A DNA stretch of 64,000 nt from Jeotgalibaca arthritidis (GCF_011100465.1 NZ_CP049740.1:1542001-1606000), one strand, 5' to 3'; counted from the stretch's first letter, positions 54,935 through 64,000 are shown. Made by a program: numbers and translations. Notes: generated by a model not told the origin, from the sequence alone.

Positions 54935-56863
54935 TTGGAACAGAAATGTCCAAAGTGTTCATCAGTTTGTGATGCAGGCAGTAATTTTTGTGAAAAATGT
55001 GGTCATTCTTTAGTCTCAATGAATAAGCCAATACCACAAAATGGAAAAAGCAATAAGAAATTATTAAAGGCAATCGCCGTGTTAGGAATCCTGGGTGTAT
55101 TAGTGGCAGCAGGAACCTATTTGGTTAACTCTAACTCATTAAAGGGAGAATGGTATATCTACGAGGAATACGATACGTTCAAAGTAACAATCCCTAACAA
55201 TGATGAGTTGGTGCTTAGTTATATGACCTATGGAGAGGAAGGGCGCATAGATGTCTATTATGACATTCAAAAACCACAGTCTAAAAATGAACCCTATTCA
55301 CTTAGTCAGCCTCTGAAAGCAGAAGTAATCATATCAATCTCATCATTGGAGGATGAAGACGATATTGAGGAAGCTGCTGAAATAGGGTTTATAATCGAGA
55401 CAAAGGACGACCAATATGTGATGCGTACTGAAGATTCCCGATTAATTGATGAATTAACGGGTTTCATTAAAAGGTTTTATTTTTATGAGGTAAACGATAG
55501 GTTAGAAATTATCTATGCGAATGATGAAGGAGAAGAAGTCTTGTTCCTAGTGGCTTTACCCAATCAAATAAGCCCAGAGGAAGGAGACTATATCAAATTA
55601 TTTGAAGATGTTCTTGATGAATTAAAAACATCAGACTTAGACCGTCCATCATTGGCTAAAGAAAATTTAGCGGAAATCAAAAAAATAGCACCAGACTCTA
55701 AACTATTAGTTGCCTATTCAGAATTAAATAAAGAAAATGATGCTTTCTTAGCGGCTGCGAAAAATAAAGATAAAGCAAAACTCCAAGAAATTAAGGATAA
55801 AATTGCTGAGATGCCGTTGAGTCAAATAGGTGGCTTATACCAACATTACATAGATAGCACGAATATCCTCTTAGAACGTATCTCGCAGGCCGAAATATTT
55901 GATTAGGCAGTTGTAAAAGCTCAAACTTCTTTCGACAATGGGAAAATAGAAGAAGCAATCGAACAGTTAAACGTGAAAGACAGTGTCATTGAAACAGTAG
56001 AGATCTATTACCCGGAGTCATTTAAAAAGATTGAGACACTAATCGAAAAAATCCAAGTCGAACAATATGGAACCATCACTATAGATGATTTCTATGGCTA
56101 TTGGACCAGTTATCCTAGCTACACATCTGAGAGTGAAACGATGGGAAAGCCAGTTTTTTATTTGTCAGAAACATTAGCGATTACCGCGATTAATCATGGT
56201 GAAATGAGTGTATCTGCCGTCCTTTCATCAAATGTAAACAAAAATGTAGCGACCATTACCAATCAGCCGGCTAACAGCGGCATGATGTATTCGGAAGAAG
56301 AAAAGAATCTAGGTGAGTGGACTTACGATATCTTTTTAGAAAAGAACGAAGAGGGTAAAACACTGACATTTTCAACTAATCCTGACTTAACCTTTTATTA
56401 TCAAGAAAATGAAGGAACTAATTCAGCTATTTACGATATGTTCGAAGAGAAAGGCAACGCCATCTATAACGCCTATTTAACGGAGCAAGCAGACAAAGCG
56501 CTACTAGAAACCAATCCTGCTAGCTACCTGATAGGCAAAACGATTAAGGAAACAACAGCCGATTCAACAATTCTTTATGACTTTAGAGAAAAAAGTCCCA
56601 GTTCTAAACATAATGGCATTGGCGAACTCTGGTATTCACGCTCCACAACAAATGGACCAGATGACGTTCAAAGTCGAGGCATTCAATTTGCCATTCATGA
56701 TATCACCTATCAAGACAACATTATTCGCGTAGAAGCAACTGAATTTATAAATGATACCTTGGATATTCCTATTTATTTCGAATATGTCTACTTAGGGGAT
56801 AATTACCTCGGAGTCTACAATAGCGAAAGTGAACAAATAACAGCAACAGTCACCATCGAATAA
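54935..56863 (+). pseudogene. Zinc-ribbon membrane protein split by an in-frame TAG stop
   Basis: A TTG start behind AAGGAGG opens a zinc ribbon (CPKCSS ... CEKCGH, residues 5-27), a membrane helix (about 43-63) and a large extracellular part. After residue 323 (AEIFD) a TAG occurs at 55904-55906, but the same frame continues without a break from AVVKAQTSFDNGKIEEAIEQ to 56863. The whole frame is 643 codons including the TAG. A single nonsense mutation is the simplest reading; the first half could still be made. Helical repeats span the break. The function of the family is unknown; similar zinc-ribbon/one-helix layout is seen in TcaA/YvbJ proteins. Confidence 0.8.
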
Positions 56864-56893
56864 AAAATAAAAATTATAAAGGAGTCATATAAC

Positions 56894-57676
56894 ATGATCA
56901 TATGTCCAAATTGCCAAGCAGAAATGAATGAGGAGAGTAAATTTTGTACGGAGTGTGGCACGCCCTTGGTGGAACAAGCCACACAACAAACACAACCTAC
57001 TCAACAGCCTAATACGAGTCAAATTACCATCACAGCACCCAATATTGATTTAACAGACGTAAAAAATAAGATGACCAATTACTGGCAATACCTTTTACAA
57101 ACTGCTGTACATCCTAGCTCAAGTTTCGCTAACACTCATGCCATTATGGGATGGATTCAAGTTTCCGTTATCGCATTATTAACAACCTTTATTCTAGCTG
57201 TTTTTGCGAATGAATCGTATCTCGGAGTAGGATTTATTGACTTTGTTAAAATATTCTTCGTTCAAGTGGCAGCAAGCCTTTGTCCGATACTCGTTAGCTT
57301 TTTAGTTGTTCGTTTTATGAAAAAAAATCCCATCAGCTTTAGCCAAGCAACCGCTCAATTTGGTGGATTATTGTCACTAAATGTCTTCATTCTTGCTTTA
57401 GTGCTTATCTTCAGTTTTTTATCACCATTTGGTTTGGCTGATTTGATTCTCTTACTATTAGGACTTACAGGTATTATCAATATAGCAGCTTTCAATATTT
57501 ATCTATACAGCACGGATAACAATAGTAAAATAGATTCCTTCATCGCAACTATTATCGGAAACGTTGGTTACTTAATCTTAGTTGTCTTGATTATACGTAT
57601 CTTATTAGGCCTTTCCTTAGAAGGTGTGAGTGGTGGTTATTTATTTGAAAATATCATGGATGAACTATTTTATTAA
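56894..57676 (+). CDS. Zinc-ribbon multi-pass membrane protein
   Basis: 260 residues. N-terminal zinc ribbon (CPNCQA ... CTECGT, residues 4-23), a Gln/Thr-rich linker, then about five membrane helices (about 85-105, 118-138, 155-182, 185-205, 215-238), resembling Yip1-like membrane domains. GGAG ribosome site. It lies between two other zinc-ribbon proteins with spacings of about 25-30 bases, so the three are one operon. Role unknown; envelope stress is suggested by the TcaA-like neighbour. Confidence 0.85.
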   Translation: MIICPNCQAEMNEESKFCTECGTPLVEQATQQTQPTQQPNTSQITITAPNIDLTDVKNKMTNYWQYLLQTAVHPSSSFANTHAIMGWIQVSVIALLTTFILAVFANESYLGVGFIDFVKIFFVQVAASLCPILVSFLVVRFMKKNPISFSQATAQFGGLLSLNVFILALVLIFSFLSPFGLADLILLLLGLTGIINIAAFNIYLYSTDNNSKIDSFIATIIGNVGYLILVVLIIRILLGLSLEGVSGGYLFENIMDELFY

Positions 57677-57700
57677 TATGTGTTGAGGAGAGAATCTAAA

Positions 57701-59095
57701 ATGAAATTTTGTCCAAACTGCGGAACTGAAAATAATAGCGAAACACGCTTTTGTAAAGAGTGTGGTCATGACTTTAATGGTAAGGTGAAAGAAGCCCCTC
57801 AGCAACGATCGGTTACCATTAGCAAACCTGAAATGAAGGCATTAACGAAGACCCAAAAAATGATTGCAGCTGTTGTTGCTGTCGTACTAGTAGCCTTATT
57901 CGGTGGCTATAAAATCGGCGAAAAAGCCTATAGTAAAGAGAATCAAGTCAACCATTATATCGAAATTTTAGCGTCTGCGGACGCAGAACGAATTGCTGAT
58001 GCCCTTAAGACGAATGATCCAAACTTTAAAGTAACAGCTGAATCGCTGGCACCCTATGTTCGTTACCTTGAAGAGAATAAAAGCTATGTCAGTCAAATTA
58101 GTAGTGTACTACGACGAGGCAGCTTGTACACTGGCGGTGAAATCTATTTAGAGCAAAAGGGTAAGACCATGTTGTTTTTTGACAACTATGATCTGGTTAT
58201 CAATCCAGTTTATTTCAACGTTGGTGTCAATGTTAAGGATGCTGTTATTAGTATCAATGGCGAGAACGTCGCAACTTCAACTGTGGAAGACTATACAACC
58301 GAAGTAGGGCCTTATGCCCCAGGTGTCTTTGAAGTGAATGCTACAGCTGAAATCAATGGTTACGAATTCGAGAATAAAACAAAAGAAACGATTCTATATA
58401 GCCACGAGTGGGATGCTTATCTTCATATTGAAGGGGTAGAATTCGAGGTATCAAGTAACCAAGATACTGCCGATGTTTATCTAGATGGCGAAAAGATTGG
58501 TAACTTAACAGATGGTTATGGTACATTTGGACCGGTATCTTGGTCAGAAGGGATGATATTAGAGTTAGGCATGGATTTCCCATCTGGTACCCTAAAATCA
58601 GAATCAGTGGAATTAAGTGATTATAATTATGATTATTATTACCTAAGCTTCCCCAATGACTTTAGTTACCAGACGGTTGTCGATGAGTTGTTTGGACCAC
58701 TAACACGTAAAATTGTCTATATGTCTGAAGCAGACGAATCATCCTTAAAAGAAAAAGACAATGAGGATCTGGCTTCCTACTTAACTGGCGGAAAAGACAA
58801 TGAATTATATACCCGTTTTACTGAATATGCCAAGGTATTTCGTGACAATGCCGATGCCAAATATTTGAGTTGGAACTTAGAAGTAACCGACGTCACACAA
58901 ACAGATGTGAATTTATATACGGTTACAATGGACTTCGAGCTGACAACGACTTATTCCTATGATTCAAACCGAGATGATTTAGAAGAAGCCTATGAGTATA
59001 CTTTTGTCATCGAATCGTTTGAAGACCCTGATTCATGGGATGGGATTGGATTCACATTGAGTGAAATAACTAGTAAGATTGATACCTTGAATTAA
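57701..59095 (+). CDS. TcaA/YvbJ-like zinc-ribbon membrane protein
   Basis: 464 residues from the ATG at 57701 with GAGGAGAG upstream. Zinc ribbon (CPNCGT ... CKECGH, 4-23), one membrane helix (about 57-76), then extracellular domains: a helical region with LAPYVRYLEENKSYVSQISS, two beta-rich repeats (VYLDGEKIGNLTDGYGTFGP) and a C-terminal NTF2-like domain. This is the domain order of S. aureus TcaA and B. subtilis YvbJ. TcaA affects glycopeptide susceptibility; here the job is inferred to be envelope-related. Ends at a strong terminator. Confidence 0.85.
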   Translation: MKFCPNCGTENNSETRFCKECGHDFNGKVKEAPQQRSVTISKPEMKALTKTQKMIAAVVAVVLVALFGGYKIGEKAYSKENQVNHYIEILASADAERIADALKTNDPNFKVTAESLAPYVRYLEENKSYVSQISSVLRRGSLYTGGEIYLEQKGKTMLFFDNYDLVINPVYFNVGVNVKDAVISINGENVATSTVEDYTTEVGPYAPGVFEVNATAEINGYEFENKTKETILYSHEWDAYLHIEGVEFEVSSNQDTADVYLDGEKIGNLTDGYGTFGPVSWSEGMILELGMDFPSGTLKSESVELSDYNYDYYYLSFPNDFSYQTVVDELFGPLTRKIVYMSEADESSLKEKDNEDLASYLTGGKDNELYTRFTEYAKVFRDNADAKYLSWNLEVTDVTQTDVNLYTVTMDFELTTTYSYDSNRDDLEEAYEYTFVIESFEDPDSWDGIGFTLSEITSKIDTLN

Positions 59096-59105
59096 TTTAT
59101 AAAGT

Positions 59106-59153
59106 AAAAAAGAAGTAGAATCAGACCACTTCGTCTGTTTCTACTTCTTTTTG
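59106..59153 (+). terminator. Terminator of the zinc-ribbon operon
   Basis: AAAAAGAAGTAGAA pairs with TTCTACTTCTTTTT; an inner CAGA/TCTG extends the stem. Confidence 0.92.
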
Positions 59154-59201
59154 TATGCTTGTGGTCACCCTAATAAATGAGAAGCAATACTTAGTTAATG
59201 A

Positions 59202-59660
59202 CTATTTTTTTTCGAAATATAGACCTAAATCTCTACCATCTGCAGAGTTTGAGATAAGGCTATAAATTTCAGTTTGCGCCGCTTCTAGCTTTTTTGCTTC
59301 GAAAAATGGAACAGAGATTACTTGTCTAGAACCAGATTTGTCGAATGTTAGAGTAGTAAGAATACCAGATCCAGAAATTCCTAATGATATTGCACCTAAA
59401 ATAAGGCCACCAAAGAAAGACTCACCTAGCATTCCGAATGATACAAATAATAAAAATAGTCCAATTAAAATTGGTTTCATATTAAATGAGTTATCGATTT
59501 GAAGATTAGAAATGGTATGAACAGGTACAGAGTCTCTCTTCTTACCTAATGGGAAAATACCTAAAACAGTGTTTGGAATTTCTACGTTAACAAATCTGCT
59601 ATCAATTTCAATTTTACCTTTTATCCAAAACATTAAAAGACTAGTTGAAAACACGAACAT
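59202..59660 (-). CDS. Small membrane protein, unknown function
   Basis: 152 residues from the ATG at 59660, which has AAAAGGGG 7 bases upstream; a longer start at 59693 lacks a site. Two hydrophobic segments (about 61-78 and 82-103, the second glycine rich) sit between beta-strand-rich N- and C-terminal parts, reminiscent of small PH-like membrane proteins. I recognise no catalytic motif. Confidence 0.7.
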   Translation of the reverse strand: MFVFSTSLLMFWIKGKIEIDSRFVNVEIPNTVLGIFPLGKKRDSVPVHTISNLQIDNSFNMKPILIGLFLLFVSFGMLGESFFGGLILGAISLGISGSGILTTLTFDKSGSRQVISVPFFEAKKLEAAQTEIYSLISNSADGRDLGLYFEKK

Positions 59661-59756
59661 CTTAAAACCCCTTTTCAACAACTTTGTGAACAATCAAGGA
59701 GACCACTTCCAAAATGCACACAATGTTGTTATATTTTTATTAGGCTAAAAGTAGTC

Positions 59757-59789
59757 CCTTTTCCTATACCCCTAGGAAAAGGTTTTTTT
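59757..59789. terminator. Hairpin terminator upstream of the IS element
   Basis: CCTTTTCCTA pairs perfectly with TAGGAAAAGG around TACCCC, followed by seven T on the plus strand. No plus-strand gene now ends here. The rest of 59661-59865 holds only a probable minus-strand promoter. Confidence 0.7.
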
Positions 59790-59975
59790 GACTATAGGTT
59801 ATAAATTTTAAGCTATATTGCTTAAAATTTATAATAAATTATTTGTTATGAAATGTCAACACTTATTTTGACAAATTTTATAAGGTGTATATAGAATTCT
59901 TGCACTTTGTTCCGATTGCCCTTGACAACGAGCCTCCATGGTCATGAATTTCAACGGCAGAAGCTCAATTGGGAA

Positions 59976-60843
59976 TTACGCTGCCTCGCTTTCGCTATCA
60001 TGACCATGCTCATTGTCAAGGGTTTGCTGCGCCAATCTCTGATAACGGATATGAATGGGTGTCTCGTAGCCAAGTGTACCGTGCAAACGAAGATGATTCC
60101 ACCAATGTACGTAATCAAATAATTCTAGTTCTAATTCTTTCAAAGTCTCAAATTTTTTTGAATAAACAAATTCGATTTTGACGGATTTATACGTAGATTC
60201 TGCTACGGCATTATCATAAGGACAGCCTTTTTTACTAAGTGAACGTGTGATACCAAATGCTTGTAAAATCATTTCAATTGTTTGATTATCAAATTCTTTC
60301 CCACGATCCGTATGAAAAAGTTCTACTTCTGTTAATGGATAAGATATACGGCTGAAAGCTTTTTTTACTAGAGCCGCAGATTTATGCTCGCCACAAGAAT
60401 AACCAATGATTTCACGATTGAACAAGTCTAATATCAAACAAATATAGTGCCATTTCTTTCCAACTCGTACATAGGTTAAATCCGTTACGATTGCTTCTAA
60501 TGGATTTTTATGTGAAAACTCACGATTCAATAGATTTTTAACTGGCGCTTCATTACAAGAAGTCCCATGATGCTTATAGTAGGCCATCGTATAAGTAGAC
60601 TTCAACCCACGATTCTTCATGATTCTGCCGATTTTACGCCGACTAACACGAATCCCTTGATTTTCTAGGCTCTTTTTTATTTTACGCGTACCATATAAAA
60701 GGTTTCGGTTACCGCCTCTTCAATTTCAGCTTCACTTTATTTTTTCTTTGGTTGATAGTAATATGTTTGGCGAGAAATCCCTAGACATTGACACATCGCT
60801 GATATAGAGTATTTGTGCTTGTTGGCATCAATTACTTGTCGTT
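59976..60843 (-). pseudogene. IS3-family transposase orfB, with stop codon and frameshift
   Basis: The DDE integrase core is intact: first Asp in VTDLTYVRVGKKWHY, second in HTDRGKEFDN, Glu in AVAESTYKSVKIE. Upstream, the frame KRQVIDANKHKYSISAMCQC meets TAA after QPKKK (about 60735), and a two-base shift is needed near 60710 to pass from AVTETFY to GTRKIKKSLENQGIRVSRRK. So the full orfAB fusion transposase cannot be made. Confidence 0.88.
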
Positions 60844-61122
60844 TCGTCCGAATATCAGCGCCGCTTGCTTTAAAATATCATTCTCCATTTCTAACTGTTG
60901 ATTTCTTTTTCGTAAAGCAGCTAATTCTTTTTGTTCAGGGGTTAGGTTGTCTTTTTCTTTGAATGATCCTGTTGTATTGGCTTGTTTGACCCATTTATCA
61001 AAAGCTGAGGGGGTTAATTCATATTCCCGAACGATTTCTGCTCGCGGTTTCCCAGCATTGTACAAGTCTACCATTTGTTGTTTAAATTCTTTTGAATAGG
61101 TTCTTCTTTGACGTTTTGACAT
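60832..61122 (-). CDS. IS3-family transposase orfA
   Basis: 96 residues. Helix-turn-helix of the IS3 OrfA type (RRTYSKEFKQQMVDLYNAGK ... ELTPSAFDKWVKQ) followed by the leucine-zipper segment LAALRKRNQQLEMENDILKQ used for OrfAB dimerisation. AGGAAAAATT ribosome site. Intact, but its orfB partner is broken. Confidence 0.9.
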   Translation of the reverse strand: MSKRQRRTYSKEFKQQMVDLYNAGKPRAEIVREYELTPSAFDKWVKQANTTGSFKEKDNLTPEQKELAALRKRNQQLEMENDILKQAALIFGRNDK

Positions 61123-61180
61123 AATTTTTCCTCCAGGTGTTTTCTCTTATTGTACACACCTTATTTTTTCTGTCTAATCC

Positions 61181-61249
61181 AGTGTAACCTATCCATTAAT
61201 CAGTGATGTGACAATAGAACAAATTAAACTAAGAGCAATAAAATTCTAA
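61181..61249 (+). pseudogene. Possible 3-prime end of a gene cut by the IS element
   Basis: A frame open from the IS boundary reads SVTYPLISDVTIEQIKLRAI then KF and stop, and is followed by a strong terminator. Probably the tail of a plus-strand gene whose body was lost. Too short to identify. Confidence 0.35.
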
Positions 61250-61278
61250 AAATTAAGAAAGCATAACTAGAACACGAT

Positions 61279-61312
61279 AAAAAATGACTGAGACTTAACT
61301 CAGTCATTTTTC
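61279..61312 (+). terminator. Strong terminator after the IS element
   Basis: AAAAATGACTGAG pairs perfectly with CTCAGTCATTTTT around ACTTAA. Confidence 0.92.
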
Positions 61313-61330
61313 TATGCAATCAATATAGTT

Positions 61331-61582
61331 TTGTGGAAGTTAAAAGCCAAAAATCACTTTCAACTCCCAATTTTAGCCTAAAAACGGAAGTTGCAAACGA
61401 AAAACAGCTTTCAACCTCCACCTTAGCCAGCCCACACCCCTGAAACCTCCTTTGCAAGCCAAAAACCATTTTCAAAAGCGGAAAACCTCACTAAACCCTC
61501 TCTTGCAAACCAAAATCCATTTGCAACAACCGAAAACACCCCTAAACCCTCCTTTGCAAACGAAAAAGAGCTTTCAACAACC
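61331..61582. repeat. Tandem hairpin array 8 (51-bp period, 5 units in two registers)
   Basis: GGAAGTT units start at 61335 and 61386 (51 bp apart). After a 9-bp register change, CCTCC-type units start at 61446, 61497 and 61548 (51 bp apart). Sequence is closely related to array 7. The last unit runs almost directly into the truncated GH105 frame at about 61644. Confidence 0.85.
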
Positions 61583-61643
61583 AAAACTAACCTAGCAACC
61601 AACACTCCAATATCACTAGCAAGAAAAAACAGGTAAAAATAAT

Positions 61644-62541
61644 CTCTCACCATGATTATATACGAGCCTGGGCAGATGAGGAGATTGAGAAAGGCCTTCC
61701 CATTGCCAATATCAATACAAACTGTCCGCTTTTAACGTTAATGGATTTTCCAGAATATGAAGACCTTTGCTTAGAACGTGTAGAAATGATTATGGAAAAC
61801 TTTGACCGAACAAAGGAAGATGGCTTACAGCACAACACAACTGGAGCCACGAAAGACACCATCACGCCATATCCTGAGCTGATATGGGCGGATACCATTT
61901 TTATGACCGTTCTCTTTCTTGGCAAGATGGGTATCACGTACAACAAACAGGAATGGATTGAGGAAGCAATTTATCAAGTGTTGCTGCACGTCAAGTATTT
62001 GCTTGACCGAGAAACGGGACTGTTTTATCATGCCTGGGATTTTGATAAGAGTTCCAATTTTGGAGCCAACTTTTGGTGTCGCGGAAACAGCTGGTTAACG
62101 ATGGGGTTACCGCTCTTTATTGAGATGATGAATGACAACTTGCCTCATCATACAAAAAAACACTTAGTTCATATCTATCAAAACCAAGTGGATGAACTAT
62201 TAAAAATCAGAGATCCAGAAGAGTTGTTATGGCATACCGTTTTAGATGACCCAAGCTCTTACATAGAAGCATCAGGTTCAGCCGGTATATTGACTGGTAT
62301 TTATATGGGGCTACGAGCAGGATTATTAAACGGAGATCATTATCGTCAAAGTTGCGACGATAGCATGGTTCAACTCATCAATTATATTAACGAACAAGGA
62401 ACCGTTGAAGGGGTTTCTGCAGGAACAATTATCGGTCACAACAAGGAACACTATAAAAACATCATCATCAAACCTATGGCTTATGGCCAGGCAATGATGC
62501 TATGTGCATTAGTGCAATACTTGAACAGCCGTCATCTGTAG
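61644..62541 (+). pseudogene. 5-prime-truncated GH105/GH88 unsaturated glycoside hydrolase
   Basis: The frame opens before any start codon with HHDYIRAWADEEIEKGLPIA then NINTNCPLLTLMDF, the N-terminal third of YteR-type unsaturated rhamnogalacturonyl hydrolases, and continues to a natural C-terminus. Later motifs include ELIWADTIFMTVLFLGKMG with the catalytic-type Asp, FWCRGNSWLTMGLPLF and EASGSAGILTGIYMG. About 60-70 residues are missing at the start. The ATG at 61741 has no ribosome site. It lies 16 bases before a sugar transporter gene, fitting a former pectin-fragment locus. Confidence 0.8.
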
Positions 62542-62557
62542 AAATAGGAACAAAATA

Positions 62558-63409
62558 ATGACTATATTGATTGCACTTATCCCCATGATTGGGTGGGGAC
62601 TCATGCCTGTAGTGGCTCGTAAAAATCAAAGTAACACTTATGAAACCATGTTAGGAACGACTTTCATTGTCCTCTTTATGACGACACTGTTATTTCTATG
62701 GAATGGTTATAGTTATAGTTTCTCAGTATTTAGTCTGTGTATGTTATCGGGTGTTTTTTGGGGCTTCGGACAACTTTTTCAGTTTGAAGCTCTAAATTAT
62801 ATGGCTGTTTCAGAGGCCATGCCTATCTCCAATGGCAGTCAGTTGCTGTTTACAACAATCACCTCAGGCTTACTCTTAAACGAGTGGCTAACAGTGACTC
62901 AAGCAATTCAATCCCTTTTATGTTTGGCGATCATTGTGGGTGGGATCTATCAGATTAACAAAGGAAATATGGAAAAAAAGACCGATTCGGTTATTAAAGC
63001 AACGCTTATGATTTTAGTTTCTTCCTTATCTTTAACACTCTATGTTTCGATTACCAATTACTTTGAAATTTCAGGGAGTTTAGTCTTCTTTCCACAAGCC
63101 TTAGGAATGACTGTGACGTCTGCTGTCATCGCTTTTAGTCAAAAAAAGGCGACCATACGAGCCCCATATGTTGTTAAGAATTGGCTGACAGGCATTTTAT
63201 GGTTGATGGCTAATATCTCGATTTTCTATTCCATTCAGCTGATTGGTTTGGGATTGGCTTATTCTATTTCCCAACTTGCAGTCATTGTGTCCGTTGTGGG
63301 CGGGATTTTTATTTTAGGAGAGAAAAAAGACGGAGCGGAAGCTAGAAACCTTAAAATTGGCTCAATGCTGATGATTATTGGCATTATAGCCCTAGGATTG
63401 AATAAATAA
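62558..63409 (+). CDS. GRP-family sugar uptake protein (GlcU/RbsU-like)
   Basis: 283 residues, ten membrane helices spread evenly from residue 3 to 280. Family pattern: IPMIGWGLMPVVARK at the start, GVFWGFGQLFQFEALNYMAV near 67-86, and SISQLAVIVSVVGGIFILGE-like sequence near 243-262. The glucose/ribose porter family imports sugars by proton symport. Linked to GH105 and a GH38-like gene, its cargo may be an oligosaccharide product or rhamnose-like sugar; that is inference. Confidence 0.88.
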   Translation: MTILIALIPMIGWGLMPVVARKNQSNTYETMLGTTFIVLFMTTLLFLWNGYSYSFSVFSLCMLSGVFWGFGQLFQFEALNYMAVSEAMPISNGSQLLFTTITSGLLLNEWLTVTQAIQSLLCLAIIVGGIYQINKGNMEKKTDSVIKATLMILVSSLSLTLYVSITNYFEISGSLVFFPQALGMTVTSAVIAFSQKKATIRAPYVVKNWLTGILWLMANISIFYSIQLIGLGLAYSISQLAVIVSVVGGIFILGEKKDGAEARNLKIGSMLMIIGIIALGLNK

Positions 63410-63429
63410 TCAACTGGTAGGTGGGGAAA

Positions 63430-64000
63430 TTGGATTTAGATTATATTCAGATGTTACTCGAATTCTTAAAACAAAAAAAGTTTCAGCCCATAAAGAGACT
63501 AGAGCATTATCAAGTCGAAAAAGTTGGATACTATGATTGGCACCGAGCAATCGAAGGGCAAGATACCGATTTACGCCACGGAATAGGCGGAATAGATACT
63601 CATTATCAAGTTGGTTTTACAATAGATACTGATGGACTCTATCAAGTAGGAAGACCGCTGTGTTTGACGGTTACGACTGCGGATGAAGATATGTGGGATA
63701 CGAGTAACCCGCAATTTATTGTAAGCGTTAATGGACATGTTATCCGTGCGCTTGATATGAATCATAACTATGTCTTACTTCCAGAAGAAACACAGCACAT
63801 GGAGGTATCATTAAATGTTTATACCAATACGCCAAAAGAGGATGTTTTCATAGAAGCTGACTTAAGTTACCGCAATGACGCCATTTATCATCTGTACTAT
63901 CAAGTCAAGGCCTTGCTCGAGGCAACGTTGGTGTCTGAGAGAGAGCGTCAATTTTCTTTTAAAGTTCAAGGAATCCTGAACCGTGTGATTGAAACGGTTG
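63430..64000 (+). CDS. N-terminal part of a GH38-like alpha-mannosidase (partial)
   Basis: Open from a TTG at 63430 behind GGTGGGG to the window edge, about 190 residues. EKVGYYDWHRAI, then LTVTTADEDMWDTSNPQFIV, SVNGHVIRALDMNH and DAIYHLYYQVKALLEATLV match the N-terminal beta-sandwich and linker that precede the catalytic domain in Firmicutes GH38 alpha-mannosidases. The catalytic domain lies beyond the window, so the assignment is provisional. Last visible gene of the carbohydrate cluster. Confidence 0.6.
   Translation, partial: MDLDYIQMLLEFLKQKKFQPIKRLEHYQVEKVGYYDWHRAIEGQDTDLRHGIGGIDTHYQVGFTIDTDGLYQVGRPLCLTVTTADEDMWDTSNPQFIVSVNGHVIRALDMNHNYVLLPEETQHMEVSLNVYTNTPKEDVFIEADLSYRNDAIYHLYYQVKALLEATLVSERERQFSFKVQGILNRVIETV

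Larger units (their letters stand above)
59866..61181 (-). mobile_element. Decayed IS3-family insertion sequence
   Basis: About 1.3 kb with orfA and orfB on the minus strand. Terminal inverted repeats are recognisable: the left end GACAAATTTTATAAGGTGTA (about 59870-59889) matches the right end, which read inward is GACAGAAAAAATAAGGTGTG (about 61154-61173). orfB has a stop and a frameshift, so it cannot move unaided. It appears to have landed near the 3-prime end of a plus-strand gene. Confidence 0.85.

Noticed and set aside
59866..61181. Active IS3 element
   Set aside because: orfB carries an in-frame stop and a frameshift in its N-terminal third, so the fusion transposase cannot be made.

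Overview
ORGANISM. This is a low-GC Gram-positive chromosome, most likely from the order Lactobacillales (Carnobacteriaceae/Aerococcaceae-like). The gene set supports that: AmpS/PepS aminopeptidase, Firmicutes-type GalT, BceRS-BceAB, a TcaA/YvbJ-like protein, ECF S-component, PTS enzymes and CcpA-type cre sites. Genes have strong AGGAGG-like ribosome sites. There is no prophage or plasmid backbone. The genus cannot be fixed from the sequence alone. LAYOUT. 1-5 kb: amino-acid ABC transporter (no ATPase beside it), metallophosphatase, aldo/keto reductase, Gfo/Idh oxidoreductase. 5-14 kb: YfmL-like DEAD-box helicase, LacI-type regulator divergent-facing a galKT operon, GMP reductase, and a decayed GalNAc (aga) operon in which only nagA is intact. 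14-20 kb: MBL hydrolase, tRNA-Arg(CCU), PepS, a candidate small RNA, a flavodoxin and coiled-coil pair, a second Gfo/Idh protein and a PepSY lipoprotein. 20.7-25 kb: a translationally coupled pair, an octopine-dehydrogenase-like enzyme and a large protein with a cobalamin-binding motif, behind a perfect cre site, then alanine dehydrogenase. 26-34 kb: Hrt-like ABC exporter, UvsE, CutC, metF-metE with a divergent LysR regulator and a Met-box-like site. 35-43 kb: DbpA helicase and an AraC / GH3 / PTS EIIBC / GH32 sugar operon. 44-48 kb: NERD protein, esterase, methionine aminopeptidase, and a cobalamin-riboswitch operon (DUF4430 lipoprotein plus ECF S-component). 48.7-59 kb: BceAB-BceRS, NagZ-like lipoprotein, and three zinc-ribbon membrane proteins, one split by an in-frame amber codon. 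59-64 kb: decayed IS3-family element, truncated GH105 hydrolase, GRP sugar transporter, and the start of a GH38-like protein. HOW PARTS WORK TOGETHER. The riboswitch-controlled importer at 47 kb should supply corrinoid, and the only candidate corrinoid user seen here is the 640-residue protein at 21.9-23.8 kb; methionine synthase in this window is the B12-independent MetE. The Bce module plus TcaA-like proteins look like a cell-envelope stress block. Sugar use is modular, with several modules eroded. WHAT IS UNUSUAL. Two families of non-coding repeats thread the window. First, tandem hairpin arrays at seven loci (plus one solo unit) share a 51-bp period and an A-rich loop although the stem sequence differs from array to array. 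Second, a roughly 208-bp structured element occurs as six full or internally deleted copies, all in the same orientation and nearly all directly behind the terminator of a plus-strand gene. Both families sit at the edges of truncated genes (agaS, an SDR remnant, GH105), so they seem to mark deletion junctions. I could run no database searches; family names rest on motifs and remembered family features.
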